Assembly (NCBI RefSeq): GCF_000023925.1
Contig: NC_013169.1
Coordinates: forward strand, 1,674,001 to 1,738,000
Origin: Kytococcus sedentarius DSM 20547
Lineage (GTDB): Bacteria > Actinomycetota > Actinomycetes > Actinomycetales > Dermatophilaceae
Length of the DNA stretch: 64,000 nucleotides
Reading direction: 5' to 3'
In this document: positions 17,814-26,491 of the stretch, piece after piece
Layout: each line of letters begins with the position of its first letter
How positions within the stretch are numbered: position 1 is the first letter of the stretch
The notes under the pieces: model-generated
What the model saw: only the letters and a program-made list of their open reading frames with translations
What the model was told of the DNA's origin: nothing
Databases searched by the model: none
Program-made: the position numbers and the translations under genes

Positions 17814-19990
17814 CGATCGACCCCGATGTGGGTGAGCAGGAAGGCCAGCTCGAGCGCCCGGTCGCGCCAGGCGTCGTAGCGCCCGGAGCGCCCGCCGTGG
17901 CCCGCCACCATCTCGGTGCGCAGCAGCACGGGCCGCTCGATGGGGTCGTTCGTCGCCCGGGAGCGCACCATCTGCACCCACTTGGTCGGCTCCCCGCAGC
18001 CCACACGGGTGTCGTTGAGGCTGGTGGTCGCCAGCATCGCCGGGTACTGCTCCGCACGCACGTTCTCGTACGGCGTGTAGGCGGCCATGCCCTCGTAGAC
18101 CTGCGGGTCCGCCAGCGGGTTGCCCCACTCGGTCCACTCCCCCACCGTCAGCGGCAGCTCCGGGTTCAGGATGGTGGTCAGTGCGTCCACAAAGGGCACG
18201 GCCAGGTGGGCCGCCCGGTACAGGTCCGGCTCCAGGTTGATCGCCGCACCGAGCAGCAGACCCCCGGCCGACCCACCCTCGACGGCGAGGCGCCCCGCAT
18301 CGACCCACCCGGCATCGATGAGGGCGTGCGCGCACGCGTTGAGGTCGGTGAAGCTGTTGGCCTTGTGCTCCATGCGACCGCTCTCGTACCAGGCGCGCCC
18401 CATCTCGCCACCGCCGCGCACGTGGGCGATGGCGAAGACGACGCCCCGGTCGAGCAGGGACAGTCGGCTGATGCGGAAGTCCGGGTCGCTGGAGACCTCG
18501 TAGGCCCCGTAGCCGGTGAGCAGCCCGGGTGCGGTGCCGTCGGGCTCGAGGTCGCTGCGGCGCACCACCGAGATGGGGATGCGGGTGTCGTCGGCCGCGG
18601 TGGCCCAGAGCCGCTCCTGGGTGTAGGCGCCGGGGTCGTACCCGCCGAGGACGGGCTGCTGGCGCAGCACCGTGGGTGCGGGCAGCGGGCCACCGGCCAG
18701 GAGCGGCGCCAGGTCGTACTCGCTGGTGGTCGGCGGGGTGATCAGGGACTCGGTGACCACCTGCAGCGTGGTGGCGGTGAACTCCGGGTTCGCGCCGGCG
18801 CCGATGCTGTAGAGCGCCTCGTCGGGGGCCACGTCCACCGCGGCGCCCAGGGTCAGGCCGCCAGCGTCGTCGGTCGGGGGGGCCCCGCCGGCGTCCACCC
18901 CGCGGGGCAGCACGCGCAGGCCCGTGAGCCCGTCGCGGCGCAGGGTCACCAGCGCGAAGTGCTCGAACAGCTCGCAGCCGAGCAGGCGCTCGCCGTCGGC
19001 CGGTGGGGTGACCTGCCGCCAGTGCTCGAGCCCCGGCGCGTCGACCGTGGCGGTGGCGAGCTCCCCCTCGGGGGTGTTCACGGTGTGCACCAGCAGGAGG
19101 TCCTCACCGGCCACGTCGACGTCGTACTCCAAGCGGTCGCGGCGCGGCTGCACAACCCGCGGCTGGCTGGTGGGGTCGGTGGCGTCCACCAGCCACCACT
19201 CGCTGGAGTCCGAGGACGCCTTGCCGATGAGCACCCAGCGCTCGTCGCCCGAGGAGTCCAGCCCCATCCACCAGGCCTCGTCGGTCTCGGTGTGCAGCAG
19301 CTCGTCGGTGTCCGGGTCGGCGCCGATGGTGTGGCGCCACACCTCGTGGGGGCGCCAGGACTCGTCGACGCGCACGTAGAACAACTGGCTGGCGTCGTGG
19401 CTGAAACACAGGCCGTAGCCGACCCCGGTGATCGACTCGTCGATGCGCTCGCCGGTCGCCAGGTCCACCACGGTGACGTCGAACCGTTCGTCGCCGGTGG
19501 TGTCGGTCGCGAAGGCCAGCCGGGCGTCGTCGCGGCTGACGGTGAAACCGCCCAGGGAGAAGAAGGTGGAGTCCCCGGCCTCTGCGTTGCCGTCGAGCAG
19601 GACCTGTTCGCCCGCTGGGACGTTTCCCGCATCGAGCCGGGGGCGGTCCGCGGCGTACTCGCCCGTGGCCGCCACCCGGGCGTGGATCGGGTACTGCTGG
19701 CCCTCCACGGTGCGCGTGTAGTACCACCACTGACCGTGGCGGGCGGGCACCGAGACGTCGGTCTGCTGGGTGCGGCCGGCGATCTCACCGTAGAGGGTCT
19801 CCCGCAGGGGCGCCTGGTCGGCGAGCTGCTCGTCGGTCCAGGCGTTTTCCGCCTCCAGGTGGGCCACCACCTGGGGGTCCTCGGTGTCGCGCAACCACTC
19901 CCACGGGTCGGTGAAGACCTGGCCGTGGTGCTCGCGGACGAGGGGGCGGCGGGGTGCGACCGGGGGCTGGGAGGGGATGCTGGCAGACAT
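17810..19990 (-). CDS. S9 family peptidase (oligopeptidase B / prolyl oligopeptidase type)
   Basis: A 726-aa serine peptidase: an N-terminal seven-bladed beta-propeller (about residues 60-440) and a C-terminal alpha/beta-hydrolase domain. The nucleophile is Ser574 in GGSAGG, and the catalytic His698 lies in GHGGRSGRYDAW. The N-terminal DPWEWLRDTEDPQV is typical of the oligopeptidase B/PtrB group, which cuts short peptides in the cytosol. No signal peptide. TAGGGT lies 6 nt before the ATG, so a leaderless transcript is likely. It is the first gene of a two-gene operon with the kinase-like gene. Confidence 0.92.
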   Translation of the reverse strand: MSASIPSQPPVAPRRPLVREHHGQVFTDPWEWLRDTEDPQVVAHLEAENAWTDEQLADQAPLRETLYGEIAGRTQQTDVSVPARHGQWWYYTRTVEGQQYPIHARVAATGEYAADRPRLDAGNVPAGEQVLLDGNAEAGDSTFFSLGGFTVSRDDARLAFATDTTGDERFDVTVVDLATGERIDESITGVGYGLCFSHDASQLFYVRVDESWRPHEVWRHTIGADPDTDELLHTETDEAWWMGLDSSGDERWVLIGKASSDSSEWWLVDATDPTSQPRVVQPRRDRLEYDVDVAGEDLLLVHTVNTPEGELATATVDAPGLEHWRQVTPPADGERLLGCELFEHFALVTLRRDGLTGLRVLPRGVDAGGAPPTDDAGGLTLGAAVDVAPDEALYSIGAGANPEFTATTLQVVTESLITPPTTSEYDLAPLLAGGPLPAPTVLRQQPVLGGYDPGAYTQERLWATAADDTRIPISVVRRSDLEPDGTAPGLLTGYGAYEVSSDPDFRISRLSLLDRGVVFAIAHVRGGGEMGRAWYESGRMEHKANSFTDLNACAHALIDAGWVDAGRLAVEGGSAGGLLLGAAINLEPDLYRAAHLAVPFVDALTTILNPELPLTVGEWTEWGNPLADPQVYEGMAAYTPYENVRAEQYPAMLATTSLNDTRVGCGEPTKWVQMVRSRATNDPIERPVLLRTEMVAGHGGRSGRYDAWRDRALELAFLLTHIGVDR

Positions 19991-19996
19991 GGGCTC

Positions 19997-20002
19997 ACCC
20001 TA
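19997..20002 (-). promoter_or_regulatory. Candidate leaderless -10 for S9 peptidase
   Basis: TAGGGT on the minus strand with a 6-nt gap to ATG at 19990. The divergent cupin's -10 is only 19 bp away, so the two polymerase sites overlap. Confidence 0.5.
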
Positions 20003-20021
20003 CGGTCACGCGGCGGGGAAC

Positions 20022-20027
20022 TATCGT
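20022..20027 (+). promoter_or_regulatory. Candidate leaderless -10 for cupin gene
   Basis: TATCGT with a 6-nt gap to the cupin ATG at 20034, within a 43-bp divergent intergenic region. Confidence 0.5.
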
Positions 20028-20033
20028 GGGGTC

Positions 20034-20345
20034 ATGCGCTTCCTCACCGCCTCCGAGTACACCGCAGACCGCGCCTGGGGCGCCCAGGACCTCACCGTGG
20101 TGGAGGGCGCCTCGGTGCGCCTGCACTGGACCGACGAACCCTACGTCTGGCACGTGAACGACGGCACCGAGGTGTTCGTCGTGCTCGACGGCACCGTGGA
20201 CATGCACTACCGCGCCGACGGGGTCGAGCACACCGAGCGCCTCGCCCCGGGGCGCATCTGCGTGGCCGAGGCGGGCGACGAGCACGTGGCCCATCCCCAG
20301 GGCCCGGCCCGCATCCTCGTGGTGGAGAAGCAGGGGTCCCTCTGA
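20034..20345 (+). CDS. Small cupin-domain protein
   Basis: A 103-aa single-domain cupin. The two cupin motifs are recognisable: WHVNDGTEVFVVLDGTVDMH (first, with His and Glu as metal ligands) and RICVAEAGDEHVAHP (second, with His). Such small cupins bind a metal and a small ligand, but the reaction is not predictable. No signal or membrane segment. Start chosen from the family N-terminus and the leaderless -10; an upstream in-frame Met would run into the divergent peptidase gene. Confidence 0.8.
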   Translation: MRFLTASEYTADRAWGAQDLTVVEGASVRLHWTDEPYVWHVNDGTEVFVVLDGTVDMHYRADGVEHTERLAPGRICVAEAGDEHVAHPQGPARILVVEKQGSL

Positions 20346-20395
20346 GGGCCGGCGAGCCCACGCGGTGAGCAGCACCCACGGGGGGTGTAGCCCCA

Positions 20396-20436
20396 GCGTG
20401 TCCTGGTGTCTCCCTCACGGAGACCTCAGGACACGC
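20396..20436. terminator. Hairpin terminator between cupin and dnaE
   Basis: GCGTGTCCTG/CAGGACACGC (20396-20405 with 20427-20436) plus GTCTCC/GGAGAC (20408-20413 with 20419-20424), 2x2 internal loop, 5-nt loop. It begins right at the dnaE stop codon. Confidence 0.85.
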
Positions 20437-23400
20437 TCAGGCCACCGGCAGGCAGTTCGGGCCCAGGAGCTGCTTGAGGTCACCGAAGAGGGAGTTGCTC
20501 GCCTCCACGCGGAGGCTGTCCTCCACCCGCATGACCACGCGCCGACCGGGCTGGGTGAGGTGGATCTGCACCTCGGTGGGCCCGGGGTGGTCCGAGAGCA
20601 CGTTGCGCAGCTTGCCGACCACCGCGTCGGTGGTCTGGTTCATGGCCATGTGGATCATCACCGGGCCCCGGGGTCCGTCGTCGAGGTCCGGCAGGCGCAG
20701 GTCGCTGGCGAAGATCGACACCGCATCGTCCCCGCGCTTCACGCGCCCGCTGACCACGCAGACGACGTCCTGCGTCAGCATCGTGGAGACGGTCATGTAG
20801 GTGCGCGCGAAGAACAGGCACTCGATGGACCCCTCGAGGTCCTCCACCGTCGCGATCGCCCACAGTTCACCCCGCTTGTTACGCTTGGTGACCACCTGCG
20901 TGATCAGCCCGGCGATGGTGACCTCCGCCCCGTCAGGCCGGCCGTCCTCGGAGTTCAGGTGGGCGATGCTGGTGTCGCTCGCCCGGCTCAGGGCGTGCTC
21001 GATGCCGAACAGCGGGTGGTCCGAGACGTACAAACCCAGCATCTCCCGCTCGAAGGCCAGCAGGGTCTGCTTGTCCCACTCCAGGTCCGGGATCGCGGGC
21101 ATGCCGCCGATGCTGGAGGCGTCGTCGCCGCCGTCCCCCATCAGCGAGGCGAACAGCGACTCCTGGCCGCGCTCCTGCTCCTTCTTCTCCCCCACCAGCG
21201 CGTCGACGTAGGCCTCGTGCACGGTCGCCAGGGCCTGCCGCTGGTGGCCCAGGTCGTCGAACGCCCCGGCCTTGATGAGGGAGTCGATGGTGCGCTTGTT
21301 GCACACCACCGCAGGGCACTTGCGCAGGAAGTCCTCGAAGGAGGTGAACTTCCCCTTCTCCTCGCGCGTGGCCACGATGGCGCGCACCACGTTGCCGCCG
21401 ACGTTGCGGATGGCCTCCAGCCCGAAGCGGATGTCCTGCCCGACGGCCGCGAAGTTCGCGATGGACTCGTTGACGTCCGGCGGGAGCACCTTGATGCCCA
21501 TGCGGCGGCACTCCCCCAGGTAGAGCGCGGACTTGTCCTTGTCGTCGCGCACGCTGGTGAGCAGGGCGGCCATGTACTCGGCCCGGTAGTTGGCCTTGAG
21601 GTAGGCCGTCCAGTAGGAGACCACGCCGTAGGCCGCGGTGTGGGCCTTGTTGAACGCGTAGTCGCTGAAGGGCAGCAGGATGCCCCAGAGCGTCTCCACC
21701 GCGTCCTTGGAGTAGCCGTTGGCGAGCATGCCGGCCTCGAAGTTCACGTACTCGGCGTCCAGCACCTCCTTCTTCTTCTTGCCCATCGCGCGACGCAGCA
21801 GGTCGGCGTTGCCGAGCGTGTACCCGGCCAGCTTCTGCGCGATCTCCATGACCTGCTCCTGGTAGATGATCAGCCCGTAGGTCATCTTCAGGATCGGTTC
21901 GAGCGCCTCGGTGAGCTCCGGGTGGATGTAGTCCACCGGCTGCTTGCCGTTCTTGCGCAGCGCGAAGTTGGTGTGGGCGTTGGCCCCCATCGGGCCGGGG
22001 CGGTACAGCGCGAGGGCGGCGGAGATGTCCTCGAAGTTGTCCGGCTGCATGAGCCGCAGCAGCGAGCGCATGCCGCCGCCGTCGAGCTGGAACACACCGA
22101 GGGTGTCACCGCGCGCCAGCAGCTTGTAGGCCGCCGGGTCGGTCATGTCCTTGCTCAGGGCATCGAGGTCGATCGTCTCCTCGCGGTTCATCTCGATGTT
22201 GGCGATCGCGTCATCGAGGATCGTGAGGTTGCGCAGGCCCAGGAAGTCCATCTTGACCAGGCCGAGCGTCTCGCAGCTGGGGTAGTCGAACTGCGTGATG
22301 ATCTGGCCGTCGGCCTCGCGCCGCATGATCGGGATGAGGTCGATGAGGGGCTCGCTGGCCATGATGACGCCGGCCGCGTGTACCCCCCACTGGCGCTTCA
22401 GCCCCTCCAGCCCCACCGCGGTGTCGAACACCTCGCGGGCCTCGGGGTCGTTGGCGTGCAGCTCGCGGAAGTCGATGGCCTCGGCGTAGCGCGGGTGCTT
22501 CTCGTCGAAGATCCCCGACAGCGGGATGTCCTTGCCCATCACCGCCGGGGGCATGGCCTTGGTGAGCTTCTCCCCGGTGGCGAACGGGAAGCCCATCACG
22601 CGGGAGGCGTCCTTCAGGGCCTGCTTGGCCTTGATGGTGCCGTAGGTGACGATCATGGCCACGCGGTCGCTGCCGTACTTCTCGGTGACGTACTTGATGA
22701 CCTCGGGGCGACGGCGTTCGTCGAAGTCGACGTCGAAGTCCGGCATCGAGGCGCGCTCGGGGTTGAGGAAGCGCTCGAAGATCAGTCCGTGCGGGATGGG
22801 GTCGAGGTCGGTGATCCCCATCGCGTACGCGCACATGGACCCCGCACCCGAGCCACGGCCCGGCCCGACCCGGATGCCGTTCTCCTTGGCCCAGTTGATG
22901 AAGTCCGCGACCACCAGGAAGTACCCCGGGTACCCCTTGTTGATGATGACGTCCTGCTCGTAGGCGGCCTGCTTCAGCGCGTAGTCCGGCACCCCCTCGG
23001 GGAAGCGACGGGCCAGCCCGGTCTGCACCTCGGAGATGAACCAGCTGGTCTCGTCGTGGCCGTCGGGGCAGGGGAAGCGCGGCATGTACCGGCCCTCGCC
23101 CTCGGTGAACTCGACGTTGCACCGCTCGGCGATGAGCAGCGTGTTGTCGCAGGCCTCGGGCACCTCGCGCCACAGGTGGCGCATCTCAGCGGCCGACTTC
23201 AGGTAGAACTCGTCGCTGTCGAACTTGAACCGGTTGGGGTCCATCAGCGTCGACCCGGACTGCACGCACAGCAGGGCACCGTGGGCCTTGGCGTCCTCCT
23301 TGTGCGTGTAGTGCAGGTCGTTGGTGGCCACCAGCGGCAGGTCGAGTTCCTTGGCGAGCTTCAGCAGGTCGGCCCGGACCTGGCGCTCGATGTCGAGCCC

Positions 23401-23988
23401 GTGGTCCATCAGCTCGCAGAAGAAGTTGTCCTTGCCGAAGATGTCCCGGAACTCGGCCGCGGCCTCCTTGGCCTTGTCGTACTGCCCCAGCCGCAGCCGG
23501 GTCTGCACCTCACCGGACGGGCACCCCGTGGTGGCGATGATCCCCTTGCCGTAGCGGTCCAACAGCTCGCGGTCCATGCGCGGCTTGAAGTAGAAGCCCT
23601 CGATGGAGGCCAGCGAGGACGCCCGGAAGAGGTTGTGCATGCCCTCGGTGGTCTCGGCCCACATCGTCATGTGGGTGTAGGCGCCCGAACCGGAGACGTC
23701 GTTGCGGCCCCCGTCGCCGAACTTCACCCGCGTCTTGTCCGTGCGGTGGGTGCCGGGGGTGAGGTAGGCCTCCACACCGACGATCGGCTTGGTCTCGAAC
23801 TTCCGCGACTTCGACCAGAACTCGTAGGCCCCGAAGACCGACCCGTGGTCGGTGCTGGCGATGGCGGGCATGCCCATCTCGTCGGCGACGGTGAACATGT
23901 CGTCGATGCGCGCTGCACCGTCCAGCATCGAGTACTCGGTGTGGTTGTGCAGGTGGACGAAGTTCTCAGCAGACCCAGGCGCGCTCAT
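20437..23988 (-). CDS. dnaE: DNA polymerase III alpha subunit
   Basis: An 1183-aa replicative C-family polymerase. The N-terminal PHP domain begins FVHLHNHTEYSMLDG. The palm motifs PDFDVDFDERRR supply the metal-binding Asp residues, preceded by GPGRGSGAGSMCAYAMGI. The finger region includes KAHTAAYGVVSYWTAYLK. A helix-hairpin-helix, OB-fold (VTIAGLITQVVTKRNKRGE) and a C-terminal beta-clamp-binding part follow. Length is right for the main DnaE1. A TAGAAT element lies 8 nt before the ATG. It stands alone between two terminated regions. Confidence 0.98.
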   Translation of the reverse strand: MSAPGSAENFVHLHNHTEYSMLDGAARIDDMFTVADEMGMPAIASTDHGSVFGAYEFWSKSRKFETKPIVGVEAYLTPGTHRTDKTRVKFGDGGRNDVSGSGAYTHMTMWAETTEGMHNLFRASSLASIEGFYFKPRMDRELLDRYGKGIIATTGCPSGEVQTRLRLGQYDKAKEAAAEFRDIFGKDNFFCELMDHGLDIERQVRADLLKLAKELDLPLVATNDLHYTHKEDAKAHGALLCVQSGSTLMDPNRFKFDSDEFYLKSAAEMRHLWREVPEACDNTLLIAERCNVEFTEGEGRYMPRFPCPDGHDETSWFISEVQTGLARRFPEGVPDYALKQAAYEQDVIINKGYPGYFLVVADFINWAKENGIRVGPGRGSGAGSMCAYAMGITDLDPIPHGLIFERFLNPERASMPDFDVDFDERRRPEVIKYVTEKYGSDRVAMIVTYGTIKAKQALKDASRVMGFPFATGEKLTKAMPPAVMGKDIPLSGIFDEKHPRYAEAIDFRELHANDPEAREVFDTAVGLEGLKRQWGVHAAGVIMASEPLIDLIPIMRREADGQIITQFDYPSCETLGLVKMDFLGLRNLTILDDAIANIEMNREETIDLDALSKDMTDPAAYKLLARGDTLGVFQLDGGGMRSLLRLMQPDNFEDISAALALYRPGPMGANAHTNFALRKNGKQPVDYIHPELTEALEPILKMTYGLIIYQEQVMEIAQKLAGYTLGNADLLRRAMGKKKKEVLDAEYVNFEAGMLANGYSKDAVETLWGILLPFSDYAFNKAHTAAYGVVSYWTAYLKANYRAEYMAALLTSVRDDKDKSALYLGECRRMGIKVLPPDVNESIANFAAVGQDIRFGLEAIRNVGGNVVRAIVATREEKGKFTSFEDFLRKCPAVVCNKRTIDSLIKAGAFDDLGHQRQALATVHEAYVDALVGEKKEQERGQESLFASLMGDGGDDASSIGGMPAIPDLEWDKQTLLAFEREMLGLYVSDHPLFGIEHALSRASDTSIAHLNSEDGRPDGAEVTIAGLITQVVTKRNKRGELWAIATVEDLEGSIECLFFARTYMTVSTMLTQDVVCVVSGRVKRGDDAVSIFASDLRLPDLDDGPRGPVMIHMAMNQTTDAVVGKLRNVLSDHPGPTEVQIHLTQPGRRVVMRVEDSLRVEASNSLFGDLKQLLGPNCLPVA

Positions 23989-23996
23989 CGCGGGTC

Positions 23997-24002
23997 ATTC
24001 TA
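23997..24002 (-). promoter_or_regulatory. Candidate leaderless -10 for dnaE
   Basis: TAGAAT on the minus strand, 8 nt before the ATG at 23988 and close to the sigma-70-type consensus. Confidence 0.5.
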
Positions 24003-24050
24003 GGTCGCGCCACCGACAGCCTCGCCGACGGCCGGCTTCCCCCGCCCCGG

Positions 24051-24980
24051 TCAGCCGCGGAGCTGGTCGATGGCCGCCTGCAGGTCCTCGGAGTACTCGC
24101 TGGTGAAGGTCACCCACTCCCCGGAACCGGGGTGCGTGAAGCCCAGCTCCACGGCGTGCAGCCACTGCCGCACCAGGCCCAGGCGCTTGGCCAACGTCGG
24201 GTCCGCGCCGTAGGTCAGGTCACCGGCGCAGGGGTGGCCCATGGCCGAGAAGTGCACGCGGATCTGGTGGGTGCGCCCGGTTTCCAGGTGCACCTCCAGC
24301 AGCGACGCCGCCCGGTGGGCCTCGAGCAGCTCGTAGTGCGTGATGCTGGGGCGCCCGTTCGACATGACGGCGAACCGGTAGTCGTGGCCCGGGTGGCGTC
24401 CGATGGGGGCGTCGATGGTGCCCTGGAGCGGATCCGGCAGGCCCTGCACGAGCGTGTGGTAGGTCTTCTCGACCACGCGGTCCCGGAAGGCCTGCTTCAG
24501 CACGCTGTATGCGCGCTCGGACTTGGCCACCACCATGAGCCCGGAGGTGCCCACGTCGAGGCGCTGGACGATGCCCTGCCGCTCGGCCGCCCCGGAGGTG
24601 GAGATGCGGTAGCCCTCGGCGGCGAGCCCGCCGACCACGTCCGGGCCCTTCCACCCCACACTCGGGTGCGCGGCCACCCCGGCGGGCTTGTCCACGACGA
24701 TGATCTCGGTGTCCTCGTGGACCACGCGCAGGCCGGGGATGGACTCGGTGCTCGGCAGCACCGGCGGCGCCTGGTTCTCCGGCGGCAGGGTCACCGTCAC
24801 CAGCTCACCGGCCAGCAGGCGGTCCCCCTTGCCCAGGGCCTTGCTCCCCATGAGCACGCCCCCCTCGGCGGCGATGTCGGCCACCTTGTTGCGGGAGAGG
24901 CCCAGCAGCCGAGAGAGCCCCGCATCGACCCGCTCGCCCTCGAGGCCGTCGGGGACGACGACCGTCCGTGTGTCGCTCAT
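24051..24980 (-). CDS. rluD: RluA/RluD family 23S rRNA pseudouridine synthase
   Basis: A 309-aa RNA-modifying enzyme with an N-terminal S4 RNA-binding domain ([22 protein letters not shown]) and the RluA catalytic domain. The catalytic Asp lies in [13 protein letters not shown] (HRLD in many relatives, QRLD here), with [11 protein letters not shown] and [19 protein letters not shown] as further family motifs. By position (after lspA, as in Rv1540 and SCO2073) it is the RluD-like gene. Its ATG overlaps the lspA stop as ATGA. Specific uridine targets are not certain. Confidence 0.92.
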   Translation of the reverse strand: MSDTRTVVVPDGLEGERVDAGLSRLLGLSRNKVADIAAEGGVLMGSKALGKGDRLLAGELVTVTLPPENQAPPVLPSTESIPGLRVVHEDTEIIVVDKPAGVAAHPSVGWKGPDVVGGLAAEGYRISTSGAAERQGIVQRLDVGTSGLMVVAKSERAYSVLKQAFRDRVVEKTYHTLVQGLPDPLQGTIDAPIGRHPGHDYRFAVMSNGRPSITHYELLEAHRAASLLEVHLETGRTHQIRVHFSAMGHPCAGDLTYGADPTLAKRLGLVRQWLHAVELGFTHPGSGEWVTFTSEYSEDLQAAIDQLRG

Positions 24981-25600
24981 GCGCGCTCCTGGGGGTTGTC
25001 GGGGGCCGCGTGGGGGGCATCGGCGGGGGCTGCGGGGGCCGCAACGGCCTCGTCCGCCGCGTCGGGATCGGTGGGTTCGATGCCGCGCAGGGCCAGCAGG
25101 ACCACCAGGGCAGCCCCGCAGGTCACACCGATGTCGGCCACGTTGAACACCGGCCAGTTCGGCAGGGCCAGGAAGTCCACCACGTGCCCCCGCGCGAAGC
25201 CCGGCGCCCGGACGAGCCGGTCAACCAGGTTGCCGACCGCGCCGCCGGCGATCAGCCCCAGGGCCACGCCCCACGCGGGGCTGATGACCTGGCGGCTGAA
25301 CCAGAGGATCGCCAGCGAGACCACCGTGGCCAGCACGGTGAACACCGGCGTGGCCGAGGTGCCCAGGCTGAAGGCGGCGCCGGGGTTGAACACCAGCCGG
25401 AGCTGCAGCAGCTCACCCAAGACGGGGACGGCCTCCCCCCGGTCGAGACGGGCCAGGGCCCATTCCTTGGTGACCTGGTCGACCACCACCCACACGGTGG
25501 CGAGACCCGCCACCAGGGGCAGGTGGCCCCGGCGGCGGGTCGGACGGTCGGAGGACGGGGTGTGGGGCGCGTTCAGCGCCGCTCCTGATGCTGCTTGCAT
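24977..25600 (-). CDS. lspA: Lipoprotein signal peptidase
   Basis: A 207-aa integral membrane aspartic peptidase that removes signal peptides from diacylglyceryl-modified prolipoproteins. Four membrane helices are predicted. The catalytic Asp pair is in [11 protein letters not shown] and [19 protein letters not shown], and the substrate loop has [12 protein letters not shown]-terminal Ala/Pro/Asp-rich tail of about 30 residues is extra. The ATG at 25600 overlaps the end of the traR gene by 28 bp and has no good Shine-Dalgarno; the exact start is uncertain. Order traR-lspA-rluD is the common actinobacterial one. Confidence 0.93.
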   Translation of the reverse strand: MQAASGAALNAPHTPSSDRPTRRRGHLPLVAGLATVWVVVDQVTKEWALARLDRGEAVPVLGELLQLRLVFNPGAAFSLGTSATPVFTVLATVVSLAILWFSRQVISPAWGVALGLIAGGAVGNLVDRLVRAPGFARGHVVDFLALPNWPVFNVADIGVTCGAALVVLLALRGIEPTDPDAADEAVAAPAAPADAPHAAPDNPQERA

Positions 25601-26283
25601 GGCATGCACAGGGTCGCACGAGGGAAGGCCTGGAGCCGCATCTTGCCGATCGGCTCCGAGCACACCTCGCACTGTCCGTAGGTGCCGTCGGTGATGCGCC
25701 CCAGCGCGGTGGTGGTCTGCACCAGCAGCGCGCGGGAGTTCTCGGCCAGCGTCATCTCGTGCTGGCGCTCGCTGCTGAACGACCCGGCATCGGCCTCGTC
25801 GCCCTGGGAGTCGATGCTGCTGCTCACCAGCTCGAGCAGGTCCTGCTCGGCCAGCTCGAGCTCCTGGGTGAGGCGGCGCAGCTCGGCCTCGAGCTCGGTG
25901 CGCACCTCGCTCAGCTCCGCCTTGGACCAGGGGGCCTCGGCCTGTGCGACGACCAGGGCCTTCGGCTTGGCGGCCTTGCGACCGGTGAGCCGCTCACCCA
26001 CCGTCGCCGGCGCCTTCGTGGCGGGAGCCTTCTTGGCGGCCGACTTTGCGGCCTTCTTCGGGGTCTTCGCCGCGGCCGTCTTCGCCGTGGCCTTCGTCGC
26101 CGGCGCCTTCTTGGCAGCGGGTTTCTTGGCAGCCGACTTCGATGAGGTCGTCTTCGTCGACGCCGTCTTCGACGCGGGTGCCTTGGTGGCCGGCGCCTTC
26201 TTCGCGGTGGACTTCACCGGGGCCTTCGTGGCGGTGGAAGCCGCCTTGGCCGGTGCCTTCTTGCTCGCGGTCGTCGTGGCCAC
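25573..26283 (-). CDS. TraR/DksA family zinc-finger protein with histone-like N-terminal tail
   Basis: A 236-aa protein. About the first 110 residues are low-complexity Ala/Lys/Thr/Pro repeats (KKAPATKAPA, KAPAKAAS) like histone H1 tails. A coiled-coil region follows (LRRLTQELELAEQDLLELVS). The C-terminal C4 zinc finger is CEVCSEPIGKMRL then LCMPC, the DksA signature. DksA-type proteins bind RNA polymerase; a Lys-rich tail is also seen in the Streptomyces homologue upstream of lspA. The GTG at 26283 is set by AGGAG, 5 nt upstream. DNA binding by the tail is inferred. Confidence 0.85.
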   Translation of the reverse strand: MATTTASKKAPAKAASTATKAPVKSTAKKAPATKAPASKTASTKTTSSKSAAKKPAAKKAPATKATAKTAAAKTPKKAAKSAAKKAPATKAPATVGERLTGRKAAKPKALVVAQAEAPWSKAELSEVRTELEAELRRLTQELELAEQDLLELVSSSIDSQGDEADAGSFSSERQHEMTLAENSRALLVQTTTALGRITDGTYGQCEVCSEPIGKMRLQAFPRATLCMPCKQHQERR

Positions 26284-26387
26284 CGCTTCTCCTCGGTTCG
26301 TCGAACACCGGCCCCGGCGCCCCTCGACAGGGGACTGCGGACGGCCTGTGACTGTGCGTGGCGTTCCCTCGCGGAACGATTGCGGGA

Positions 26388-26433
26388 ACCATAGGCTCTT
26401 CTCGACGTGAGACAAAGCACACACCCGCTTTGT
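26388..26433 (-). promoter_or_regulatory. Promoter and inverted repeat upstream of traR-lspA-rluD
   Basis: On the minus strand TATGGT (26388-26393) is a possible -10, with TTGTCT (26410-26415) as a -35 at 16-bp spacing. The -35 lies in an inverted repeat ACAAAGC-n8-GCTTTGT (26412-26418 and 26427-26433), which could be an operator. The rest of the 208-bp interval 26284-26491 shows nothing recognisable. Confidence 0.4.
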
Positions 26434-26491
26434 GCCCAAATCGTCACCTGCTGTTCGACCGGAGTTCACTCACGCAGGAAAGCGGAACCCG

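Noticed and set aside
20365-24003. A 1212-codon open frame antisense to dnaE.
   Set aside because: It mirrors dnaE exactly, has low-complexity His/Val/Gly/Leu composition typical of high-GC antisense frames, and has no recognisable domain. The minus-strand frame is a textbook DnaE.
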